In this document: positions 1 to 8,247 of the stretch, in pieces
How the letters are laid out: each line of letters begins with the position of its first letter
How positions within the stretch are numbered: the stretch's first letter is position 1
Assembly: GCA_002179805.1 (NCBI GenBank)
Contig: NAVB01000962.1
Location: forward strand, 1 to 10,381
Reading direction: 5' to 3'
Source of the DNA: Acanthamoeba lenticulata
Lineage: Eukaryota > Discosea > Longamoebia > Acanthamoebidae
DNA: 10,381 nucleotides
Position numbers and translations under genes: made by a program
The notes under the pieces: model-generated
The model's database searches: none
What the model saw: the letters and a program-made list of their open reading frames with translations, nothing else
What the model was told of the DNA's origin: nothing

Positions 1-1222
1 CTACCTTGCATAAGGAGTCCTGTCCCAGCAGCGCATTGAGCAACCAGTACCGGTGCGACATGTTGAGCTCTGGAGATGGGGTCAGAAACAATTGGATGTA
101 AACAAAGAGGAAAGAGCGCTGGTCGGCTGCATTGAGTACGACTTACGTGGGCCGTGCTTGTCCTGCAAGGAGAGGAAATAAAGCGTGTCGTCCATCGCGA
201 AACCGACGCCGAGTACGGTTTCTTCATCAGCAGGCAGATCGCCATCCTCCTCGTCATCCGCTTGCTTTGCCTGCGTTGACCATTGTCAGCCTTGAAGCGA
301 AACCGGTCCGAGAAGGAAAGCGGGATCGACCTTTCGTCCCCTCTTGGGGGCGATTTTGCGGAACGAGGTGGACCCATCCACGAACATGACAGCCCAGGCG
401 ACACTCTTGCTGGACTCTACCAACCGCCCGGCCTCCTGGTAGAAACGACTCATGTCGAACCCGCACAGATTGATCGCACCCTCTGTAGCGATGGTCGCTC
501 GTTAACACCGCGGTCGTACACGAGCCAGTGCGTGATGACGAACCTGGTGCTCCATGCTGGGCCGTGTGCTCTACGTCGCGAAGCATGAGCTGGCGCTGTC
601 CATCTTCGACTTGCTTAGGCGTAGCTGATGACGCCGGGGTGGCGGGCTCGGCCTCTGGTGCCGTAGCCAGTTGCAAGGAGGTCACAAGCCTGGTCTCTAC
701 GTCTTGTGGTGGCCACTCTGGCGTGGCTGGCTGGGGCTGCGAGGCAGGGTTCTCCTTTCGCTTGCCAAGCACTGAGTTGGTATGCGCAGGGGCTGGTGTG
801 TTGGGCACTTGCTGTGAGACGGATGCGCTTGTGGGCTGCACTCCACGCCGGGCCACAAGAGGTTGCTCGTCCTCGATATGCTGTACGTCGTCAAACTCTT
901 CGACATGAATGACCGGAGGCGCGATTCCACTTTCGTCAGCCCGGGTACTGCCAGATCCCTGAACCTCCAGGGACAACAGCTCTTCATCGTAATCTTGTTC
1001 ATCTTTCAGCTCTTCTTTCACTCCTGGTTTGCTAGATCGCAACTTGTTGACGGCGAGGAGACGGGTGAGGGAGCTCTCGAGAACAAAATCGTTTTCATTC
1101 TTTGGCAAGCAAAGGTTCCGCTCGAACTCGTAAAATTTGTCTCTACTCATCTCAAAGAAGGGCGCTGTATCAGGTGGTTGCTGCCACCACAGAAAGTTGC
1201 GTCCATCCTCGCCCTCCATCAT
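1..1222 (-). CDS. Probable A-family DNA polymerase (POLN/POLQ-like), N-terminal part, runs off the left edge
   Basis: Proposed exons on the minus strand are 1222-544, 482-331, 270-147 and 69-about 5. The introns are 61, 60 and 77 nt, start GT, end AG and keep frame. Two adjacent ATGs (1222, 1219) follow a low-complexity AT-rich gap. Residues 1 to about 225 are acidic, Pro/Ser/Thr-rich and probably disordered. Then comes a folded region with a stretch like SKSVAWAVMFVDG, a basic linker, and EETVLGVGFAMDDTLYFLSL. From memory of the family, this matches the degenerate exonuclease-like domain that precedes the polymerase domain in POLQ and POLN, where a similar LVVGLA...YYFSLQ stretch occurs. The polymerase motifs A, B and C would lie beyond base 1, so the family call is inference. 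The 60-nt intron (330-271) removes an in-frame TGA; a 33-nt alternative (303-271) would also do so. Family A enzymes of this type act in nuclear break or crosslink repair. Confidence 0.45.
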
Positions 1223-1361
1223 GCACTGGCCCGCCCCTTGTGCTTGCGCCAAAGCCTTTTGGTCGTGTGCGTTCCAAGAAAAATTTATTTTTTTCGCAAC
1301 TTTTTCTTTTTCTTTTTCTTTTAGCTTTGGTGTCCTTTGCTCGAGTTTGCTTAGCAAGGAG
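1223..1361. promoter_or_regulatory. Divergent intergenic region between the polymerase and glycosyltransferase genes
   Basis: This 139-bp gap separates two divergent start codons, so it probably carries both promoters and both 5' leaders. It holds an A/T-rich block (about 1278-1294, AAAAATTTATTTTTTT), which could serve as a TATA-like element, and a CTTTTT repeat at 1300-1322. No defined transcription-factor site is recognised. Confidence 0.45.
1300..1322 (+). repeat. CTTTTT short tandem repeat
   Basis: Three CTTTTT units and a partial fourth lie directly upstream of the glycosyltransferase start, 40 bp before its ATG. The strand bias (pyrimidine on plus) fits a promoter or leader tract. On the minus strand it reads as a Lys/Glu-rich string, which is probably not translated. 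Confidence 0.7.
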
Positions 1362-2911
1362 ATGGGGGCGGCTTTCTGGCTTGCGGCGCTCCGTTTCCTT
1401 GTTTTTGTGGCTTGTGCCACAGCTTCCGCCAGGTCAGGGTGGTTTGGAGTGGACAACTCCACTGCCCCTTTCTTTGAAGCCCACTCTCGCCTGGAAGCTT
1501 GCCAAGCCCTGGTGGCCACCCCAGCTCCTGCCCGGGTGATCGAGTGGAAAGACCCACTGTTGGTCATTTGGTACCCGCCAGCCAGCAACACCAGTTTTGA
1601 ACATGAGTGGATAGAGGACACCATATTGGCCAAGGTTTCGCGGTGCGACAAGGAGTTCTTTAGGCGATTGTGCAAAAGTCTGACTTCGCTTTTAGTCCTG
1701 TTGTTTATGTCTACCCAGAGGGGTGTCATTTGAACATGCACTACGCAGGCAAAGTGCCGAAGCACGTCCTGTATATCATCGGTGCTGGTGCGTGCCCTTT
1801 GGTCTTCCATGGGACCAAGTCGCTCATCACATAACTTCCCCACCCAGCAAGGGCACCGGAAGCTCTAGAAGAGTGCTTGAAGACAGCACACCAGCTCCGC
1901 ATCAAAGCAAACAAAACAGCCGAGGAAACGGAGCGAGCCGAGGCAAGAGTTGGCATGATCCACCTCAGCGATGAACACATCGGCTTCGCCAACTTATGTC
2001 CTCCCGACGACTACATCAAGGCTCCGATCAGCTTCATCAGGTTTTGGCTCTAAAGAGTTAGTTTAAACTCTCTTCACCTCAAGTTAACGATGATTTGACC
2101 ACTAGGTGCGACTCTCGCCTTGTTCTACTCTATCCGTACGTGGACTACGTGTTGCGCAACCATTGGCACCCAAAGCTGAAGGTGTACGGGGACAAAGTTC
2201 GGTGGTTTCCTTTAGGCCATGCTTCGGGTTCGTTCCGCGCTCTTCTTGCAGCTCAGAAGATTGTCGGGACTTGACGCTTTTCCACACAGGCTTTGGACGT
2301 CCTGCCTCCAACGCTATCCTGCCAGCCAGTCAGCGCAAGTTCCAATGCAGCTTTCGAGGCGCGATATGGGAGAACCGCAAAGACTTTGTGGAAGCCATCG
2401 CAACATCCAAGCGGCTTAAGTGCCACATCCATTGGACTACAGATTTCAGCACTGGTACGCAATCGATCGGCTGCGTACATGGCCATGCTGTGATGTACTC
2501 ACCGCTTACTGTCGGAATTAGGTCTGCCAGTAACTGCCTTCCGCAAGGAGCTTCTTTCCTCAGCCTTTGCCCCTTGTCCTCCCGGTCTCTACAATCCCGA
2601 TTGCTTCCGTATCTACGAATCCTTGTTCGCAGGCGCGATCCCGATTATCCTGGATCACTACCAGTTCGAGCCACTGGGTGATCATCCAATCCCAAAGGTC
2701 ACCTCCTGGTACGGCATGCAGCCCACGTGATCCCACACCTTCTTCTCTCATTCTCTTCTTCTTCTTCTAAACCTGCTACAGGGGCCAAGTGCAAGAAGTG
2801 ATCGAAGCAGTTGAGGCCGAAGGGGTGGACATCGTCCAGCAGCGTGTCTTTTCCTGGTGGCACGGCTTCCTCGATCGCCTGCAGACCGAGATTGCCCTCA
2901 TTATTGCGTAA
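1362..2911 (+). CDS. Secretory-pathway glycosyltransferase, exostosin/RXYLT1-like (GT47-type)
   Basis: Seven exons are proposed: 1362-1642, 1696-1781, 1848-2040, 2106-2227, 2290-2454, 2522-2708 and 2782-2911, giving about 387 residues with introns of 53-73 nt. The start is chosen because it gives an N-terminal hydrophobic segment (residues about 3-22, ending ATASA), a signal peptide or signal anchor. Exon 2 carries PVVYVYPEGCHLN. Exon 3 has a charged helix, then GMIHLSDEHIGF. Exon 4 has YVDYVLRNHWHP and VRWFPLGHASG. Exon 5 has QCSFRGAIWENRKDFVEAI. Exon 6 has APCPPGLYNPDCFRIYESLF followed by AGAIPII. The order HLSDE, VLRN-W, FPLG-SG, FRG, CP-G-N-D-FR-YE-L-AGAIP is what I know of exostosin-like and RXYLT1-like transferases, and the last motif would bind the nucleotide sugar. 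Sugar donor and acceptor cannot be read from sequence. It ends 38 bp before the sphingomyelinase start. Confidence 0.6.
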
Positions 2912-2949
2912 GATTTTGTCGACCCTGAAGAACGTACACACAAGCAAAG

Positions 2950-5900
2950 ATGAAGGCGCACAGCCCACACCTCGTGGGCCTTCTTGGGTGCCTTTTGTTG
3001 CTTAGTTGTGGCTGCTTTGCTTTCGGCCTGCTGCCCAAGCCGGCGAAGGCAAAATACGACCCACTGACGCGTCCTGGTGCGGCGCAACTGATGGCAGACA
3101 TGACTAAGGCTCTTAATCTGCCAAGTGTTGCTGCTGTATGCGCACCCCTCTCAGCGTGCACGAACAACTTTTCCTAATCTCGGGAGATGTACAGCCTCCC
3201 CTGCTCGAATGTGAAGTGTGCAAGTACTTCATGGACACGATTGACGGTCTTCTTGAGAGCAACGTATCGGCAGATGTGATAGAAGTGCGCTTACCATCAA
3301 GTTCTGAGCAAAGTGAGTTGTCTTTCATTTGCTCACTGCGGTGTGACCGCGCGTCTCCTCAGGCCATAGTGGGCGACGTTTGCGTGCTGCTGGAAATCGA
3401 AGCGGCGGAAGTGGTACGTGTGCCCTCGCACTCCTTTATGTTCTTATGTGCTGTGGTTTATAGCTCATGCCGAGCTGCTCGCGCACAAGTGCGATGGGAT
3501 TGCACGGGAGTTTGCACCTATCGTCATTGATGTGTTCACCGATCACTACATCTCGAATGAAGAGGTGTGCGTCCACTTCCTCCTGTGCCCAGAGAGCTCC
3601 ACGAGCGCCAGGTAAGTGCTCAAGCGCAGCGATTCGCTCAGTGCTCTGATTAATGCTATTCTTGTCCGCAGCACCATCACAGCACGGCGCCAGGCCAAGC
3701 CGCAGAGAGAGGCGAACCGCCCCTGGCGCTACGCCGGGATGCTCACGACCGACGGTCAGGATGAGGCAATCGCCTTGGTGAAGGGCATCCAGCCCGCCGT
3801 CCCTGATTCTGGCGTCGGCCGCTTCCTCCAGCTGACGGACATGCACTTTGACGCGGAGTACCAGGTGATACACTGCGCCCCATCCCCCGCCTCGTCTCCG
3901 GCTCACGTGTTCCGCACACTTATCGGGGAATGGGTTTCCCTCTGCAGGCTGGAACCAATGCGCATTGCGACGTCCCGCTCTGCTGCCGCTCTCGGTACGG
4001 CGGTGCCAATGTTCGTTGTGATGTGCCCACCAATGCCTCACGCTCACTTGGCCCTCCTTATGCTGCAGCTACGGTCCAGGCGATGCGGGCATTTGGGGGT
4101 ATGGACATCCGCCTTGTGTTTGAACCGACTGACCGCAAGAACACTGACATCGAGCTCACGTGTGGTCCTTGATCAGCAACTACAAGTGTGATCTGCCCGA
4201 GATCATGCTCGACAACCTGCTGCAGCACCTCGCGTCCAACTACACGGCCAACCTGGACTTCATCGTTTGGACCGGGTATGCCTCTGGAGAATGGCGTTTT
4301 TCCTTGTCCTTGTACATGCCGGGCTGATTGCTCCTCTCCCTTGCCCCCGCACACCAACACCAGCGACAACCCGCCGCACGACATCTGGATGGAGTCGCGC
4401 GAGTCTCAGCTCACCAGCACGCAGTACCTCGTCAACAAGCTGAGGACCGCGTTCCCCAAGACCCCCGTGTTCCCGACGCTCGGTACCTCCTGCGCGCATT
4501 TTCTCGGCCTGCGGCCCGCGTTCCTCACCATGGTGTTGGCGTCTGTTGGCAGGCAACCACGAGAGCTTCCCCGTAGACCAGGTACGTGTGTGGCCACGTC
4601 ATCCTGTTCCTGGGCCTGTGCCAATCGGCTGACGTGGCTGCCGTGGACGTGACCCCAGTTCCCGACCTACCCGAAGAACAGCTGGCTGATGAACCCGGTC
4701 GCGAAGATGTGGTCCTACTGGCTTCCCGTGGATGCTCTCCAGACTCTGCAGTACCTGCTCGCCCGCGCACTTGCTTCCCCCCCCCCTCTCTCTTGGCACC
4801 ATTTGGAAACGAGGGGGAGTGGTCTCATGCTCGCTCGTGCGCGCAGATACGGCGGGTATTACACGGCGCTCATCCGTCCAGGGCTGCGCGTCATCTCGCT
4901 GAACACGCAGTACTGCGACATCAACAACTTTTACGTGCGTTTGCGTTGCCCCTTCATGCCCTTTCTCCTCGTCTCCGAACTGGTCGCTGAAGGGTGAAAG
5001 GTGGCCACCCACATGTGGACCGGGCCCGCAACAAAACAGTTGATCCTCAACGCGACGGATCCAGCGCAACAGCTTGCGTGGCTCGACGGTGTCTTGGCCA
5101 AGGCCTACGCCAGCAAGGAGACGGTTTTCATCATCGGCCACATCCCCTTCAGTACGCCATCATCACCACCTCCATCATGCATGTGCGCGTGTAGTGCAAA
5201 GAAAGATACAACGACAACGACAAGAGCTACATCAAAGGCACGCCCTGACAGAGCTCCACTCCAACCCCATTAGACGATGCGGGCTGCCTGTACAAGTATT
5301 CGAGCCAGTACGAGCGGCTCGTCCGCCGGTATGCGTCGATCATCAAGACGCAGCTCTACGGGCACACTCATGATGACAGCGTACGCCCACCTGTTCCATA
5401 TCACGAGAGATCCTCGCTCGCCGTCGGATCGATGAGGGCCTCACCGCCCTCGCCTCGTTGTGGTGACGTGCGCAACAGTTCTACTTGTACAACGCCGACG
5501 ACAAGCCCACTTCGGAGCCCATCAACGTGGCGTACGTGGCGCCCTCGGTGACCACCTACACCGACTTGAACCCATCGTATCGCATCTACGAGTACAACCG
5601 GACCGACGGCACCATCCTCAACTACCATCAATACTACACCGACCTCGACCTCACCAGTGCGTGGCGTTGCGCTTTCTCCGAGTGGTCGCGTGCATATGTG
5701 TGCTTACACGGCCTGCGTGGTCTCTTTCTCTCTCTCTCTCTCTCTCCCTTGCTCTAGACCGGCAGGGGTATCCGACCTGGACCAAGGCCTATGACCCGCT
5801 CTCGGAGTACGGGATGAGCTCCCTGTCCCCCGCGCAGTGGGCAGCGGTGACGTCCAGGTTCAACGCGTCGGATGCGCTGTTCCAGCGCTATTGGTTCCAC

Positions 5901-6062
5901 CACTACTCGCAGTCGCCCAACAGGTCGACTTGCGTCGGAGGGTGCAAGGCTTACCAGCTCTGCGCGATGACGTCCTCCAATGCCAAGGCCCTGCTGGAGT
6001 GCTCTGGCCAGGAGTACAACCTCAACAACCTCTGGGAGTGGCTCATGAACCACCTCTGCTGA
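2950..6062 (+). CDS. SMPD1: Acid sphingomyelinase (sphingomyelin phosphodiesterase), secreted/lysosomal
   Basis: Sixteen exons: 2950-3135, 3195-3284, 3363-3417, 3464-3611, 3672-3864, 3948-3994, 4069-4098, 4177-4275, 4364-4482, 4553-4581, 4659-4750, 4847-4934, 5001-5151, 5274-5380, 5479-5656, 5758-6062. The product is 638 residues, close to the human enzyme (about 630). A signal peptide (residues 1 to about 25) precedes a saposin-B domain with all six cysteines (68, 71, 99, 120, 146, 152), which in the family presents lipid. The metallophosphoesterase domain keeps the zinc ligands: D216 and H218 (LTDMHFD), D284 (WTGDNPPHD), N324 with H325 (LGNHES), H439 (GHIPF), H473 and H475 (YGHTHDD). The motif C-D-VPLCC (231-237) and a Cys-rich C-terminal region ending in Cys 638 also match. 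It hydrolyses sphingomyelin to ceramide and phosphocholine in acidic compartments or outside the cell. Least certain junction: 3417/3464, a 46-nt intron. Confidence 0.93.
4777..4786 (+). repeat. C homopolymer (10 nt) in a sphingomyelinase intron
   Basis: Ten cytosines lie inside intron 4751-4846, followed by CTCTCT. This is a common site of length error in reads, but it is intronic and does not affect the frame. Confidence 0.85.
5727..5746 (+). repeat. (TC)10 microsatellite forming an intron polypyrimidine tract
   Basis: Ten TC units sit 11 nt upstream of the acceptor at 5757, in the last sphingomyelinase intron (5657-5757). They probably act as the polypyrimidine tract and are likely to vary in length between strains. 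Confidence 0.85.
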
Positions 6063-6265
6063 TGGCCCCATGGCGCGTCTCGCTGATGCCTCCCCCCCTC
6101 AGCTCCTGCCCCTTGATTCTTTTGTACATTTTTGAGACCAAATCCTTCCATAGACCACATCTTGTTTGTTTGAAGGACGCGCCTATCATGGGGGAGCAAC
6201 AGGTACACTGAAGGGAAGCAACCCTGTGAAGTGGGGAAGAAAGTGGGGAACTTCTTCTCTTGTGA
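6063..6265. other. Convergent 3' intergenic region
   Basis: This 203-bp gap lies between the stop codons of the plus-strand sphingomyelinase and the minus-strand PLP enzyme, so it holds both 3' UTRs and cleavage sites. No AATAAA is seen on either strand. It contains a T-rich stretch (about 6117-6131), TTTGTTTG near 6166-6173, and a direct repeat AAGTGGGGAA at 6229-6238 and 6241-6250. No gene is seen here. Confidence 0.6.
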
Positions 6266-8135
6266 TCAGATCTGGTCGAGGGCCTGGAGGAGGTCGCGCA
6301 AAAGGTCGTCCTTGTCCTCGATGCCCACCGAGAAACGGATGAGCCCGTCCGTAATGCCGCCCTTGAGGCGGTCCTCGCGGGGCACCATCACGTGCGTGGT
6401 GGTCGCCGCATGGCACAACAAACTCTCGACCTGCGCCATTAAGAGAGAGAGAGGCAGCGCAAGCGATGAGCAAGTTTGCAATCGCTTACCTCAAGGGGAT
6501 GGGCAGGAGAAATGACGTACGCCGCCGAGGGACACGGCGAGGGTGATCAGCTTCACGGACTCGGCGACCTTCTTGCCGGCCTCGGTGCCGCCCTTGACCT
6601 CGAAGGAGATCATGCCGCCGAAGCCACGCATTTGCTTGGCCGCCACGGCGTGAGCCGGGTGCGATGGCAGACCTGCAGTGTGGCGGATTTAATTGCGCAC
6701 GGTAAGCTGATCGGCCTGGGGAGCGCCACGGGCGCCACGGCTCGCGGGAGGCGCGTACCCGGGTAGAAGACACGCTCGATCTTGGGGTGCTTCTCCAGCG
6801 CCTGGGCGAGGTAGAGCGCGTTTTCGTTTTGGCGACGCACGCGGAGGTCGAGCGTCTTGATGCCACGCGCCAGCAGGAAGCACTCAAACGGCGAGAGCAC
6901 GCCTCCAAACTGGTCCATGACCCGAACGGGTTAGGTTTTGCACAACGAAAGGGCGCCGACGGTCCAGAAGGTCGCGCACCAGCTTGCGCGCTTGCCAGAT
7001 CTTGTCCTCCAGCTGGCGGTTCTTCACCGAGACGGAACCGGCCAGGATGTCGGAATGGCCGCCCAAGAACTTGGTGCACGAATGAATGACGACCTGTGCC
7101 GCCGTCACCGCCAACACACGCAAGGCGCCTCATTCAGGACATGCGTGATATCATACACCATAGGAGAGGAAGAGAAAAAGGGGAAGATGTTTTGGGGGGG
7201 GGGCAGAGGCGAGCGTAATACGCACGTCGACGCCCAGGTCACGGATCGGGTTCTGGTTGATGGGCGAGGCAAACGTGCTGTCCACCACGGTCAGCGCGTT
7301 ATGGGCCTGAGCCAACTTGCTTAGCTCGGCCAAGTCGATCACGGAGCAGATCGGGTTGGCTGGGGTCTCGGCGTAGAGCAGCTTCGTGTTGGGCTTGATC
7401 GCGGCCCTGCGTTACATACGCGTACACACACAGAGCGAGCAGGTGAATGAGCTCGCAGGGAGACAGAGGTCCGCCGGAGGGTAGCGCAGAGGCACCGGTA
7501 GCCGTCGACGCTGCCGTCCACGGGGAGCGCAATGCGGGTGATTTCGACGCCGTAGGTGGTGAGCAGGTCGAAGGTCTCGTGGGTGCCGCCGTAAATGGGC
7601 GCGTGCACGACGCAGTGGTCGCCCGCCTTCAGGAGACCGAAGAGCGTGGTGCTGATGGCCGCCATGCCGCTGCCAAACTGGACGCGCGCATGCGCCACAG
7701 TGGAAGGTAATGTCAACAACCTGCTGGTGCTGTTGTGGCGCGTCAGGGTGGGCGTACAAGGAACGTCTTGTGGGCGGACTCAAGGCGGGAGATGAGGGTG
7801 GCAGCGACGTCTGAGGTGGGGTTGTCCCAGCGCGAGTAGAGCCAGGGCGAGAGACCACCTTCTACAGCGTTGGTGGTGCGGTTGAAGCGGTCGGAGAAGC
7901 GGTCCGACAGCACGGCACCGTGCTCCGCTGAGTCGAGCACGTACGTCGACGAGGCGAAAATGGGCAGCGCCAACGGGTTCACTGGACCCACAAAGGGGAC
8001 GTGACGCACGGCCTCTGTGGCCGTCGTGTATTGCTCTGTGACGAGGAGAGGGACACAGATTTAGAAGCCTTCAGTAAATAAGCGATGCAGTGATCGCGTA
8101 CGCTGCTGCTCTTGGGCGTGGCTCGAAGATTCCAT
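6266..8135 (-). CDS. PLP-dependent transsulfuration enzyme (cystathionine gamma-synthase/lyase family)
   Basis: Eight exons on the minus strand: 8135-8102, 8035-7758, 7677-7496, 7406-7226, 7093-6980, 6909-6759, 6672-6521 and 6430-6266, giving 418 residues, a normal length for the Cys/Met-metabolism PLP family. Family motifs seen: YSRWDNPT (78-85; Tyr and Arg bind PLP phosphate from the partner subunit), FGSGMAA (105-111), IYGGT (132-136; Tyr stacks on PLP), ETPANP (178-183), VVDSTFASP with D207 (pyridine nitrogen contact), HSCTKFLGGHSD with K233 as the Schiff-base lysine, VESL-CHAATTTH (365-377), and GLIRFSVGIED with R396 (substrate carboxylate). YGG in place of the YGC typical of methionine gamma-lyase argues for cystathionine synthase or lyase activity; O-acetylhomoserine sulfhydrylase remains possible. 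No targeting peptide is evident, so it is likely cytosolic. The short first exon encodes a Gln-rich start. It is divergent from the AAA ATPase gene. Confidence 0.9.
6442..6453 (-). repeat. (CT)6 tract near an intron acceptor of the PLP enzyme
   Basis: The plus strand reads (AG)6. On the gene's strand it is a CT tract 11 nt before the acceptor at 6431, and probably serves as the polypyrimidine tract of intron 6520-6431. Confidence 0.75.
7194..7203 (+). repeat. G homopolymer (10 nt) in an intron of the PLP enzyme
   Basis: Ten guanines (C on the gene strand) lie inside intron 7225-7094, the longest intron of that gene at 132 nt. The run is prone to length error but is non-coding. Confidence 0.85.
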
Positions 8136-8247
8136 GTCAAACGAAACTTGGTTTGATGCGTTGAAACCAAAGACGGAAGCGCCCCTTCAGCAGAGAAAAA
8201 GAGAAAAAACCAAAACGCCGAAATAAATAATCGGCAACATCGCAGGA
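8136..8247. promoter_or_regulatory. Divergent promoter region between PLP enzyme and AFG2-like gene
   Basis: This 112-bp gap lies between two divergent ATGs. Next to the PLP-enzyme start is an inverted repeat (8148-8170). Nearer the AAA gene are purine-rich AGAGAAAAAGAGAAAAAACC (8194-8213) and AAATAAATAAT (8220-8230), a possible TATA-like element about 20 bp before ATG 8248. Both genes must share this space for their promoters and leaders. Confidence 0.5.
8148..8170. repeat. Perfect 7-bp inverted repeat TTGGTTT...AAACCAA
   Basis: Arms at 8148-8154 and 8164-8170 are exact reverse complements with a 9-nt spacer. An overlapping weaker pair, TCAAAC (8137-8142) and GTTTGA (8151-8156), shares the first arm. 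The repeat lies 13 bp upstream of the PLP-enzyme start codon, so it may be a dimeric factor site or a hairpin in that mRNA's leader. Confidence 0.6.

Noticed and set aside
1635..1663. A 29-nt intron or a frameshift in the glycosyltransferase between TILAK and VVYVYPEG
   Set aside because: A normal 53-nt intron (1643-1695, GTGCGA...TTTTAG with a CTGAC branch-like site) joins the same two frames, so neither a mini-intron nor an assembly error is needed.
1223..1843. Upstream part of a 529-codon open frame on the minus strand, continuous with the polymerase first exon
   Set aside because: It is antisense to exons 1 and 2 of the glycosyltransferase and crosses the A/T- and CTTTTT-rich promoter gap. 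The encoded text is low complexity there and shows no family motif. The start was placed at 1222 instead.
3436..4047. 203-codon open frame on the minus strand
   Set aside because: It is a shadow of the GC-rich sphingomyelinase exons 4-6. It shows no recognisable domain and covers several confirmed-looking splice sites of the other strand.
4599..5141. 180-codon minus-strand open frame opposite sphingomyelinase exons
   Set aside because: It is antisense to the motif-bearing exons 11-13, with no start context or family motif of its own.
6486..7133. 215-codon minus-strand open frame in a different frame from the PLP enzyme
   Set aside because: It runs through three introns of the PLP enzyme and encodes Arg/Ser-rich text typical of an off-frame reading of GC-rich codons.
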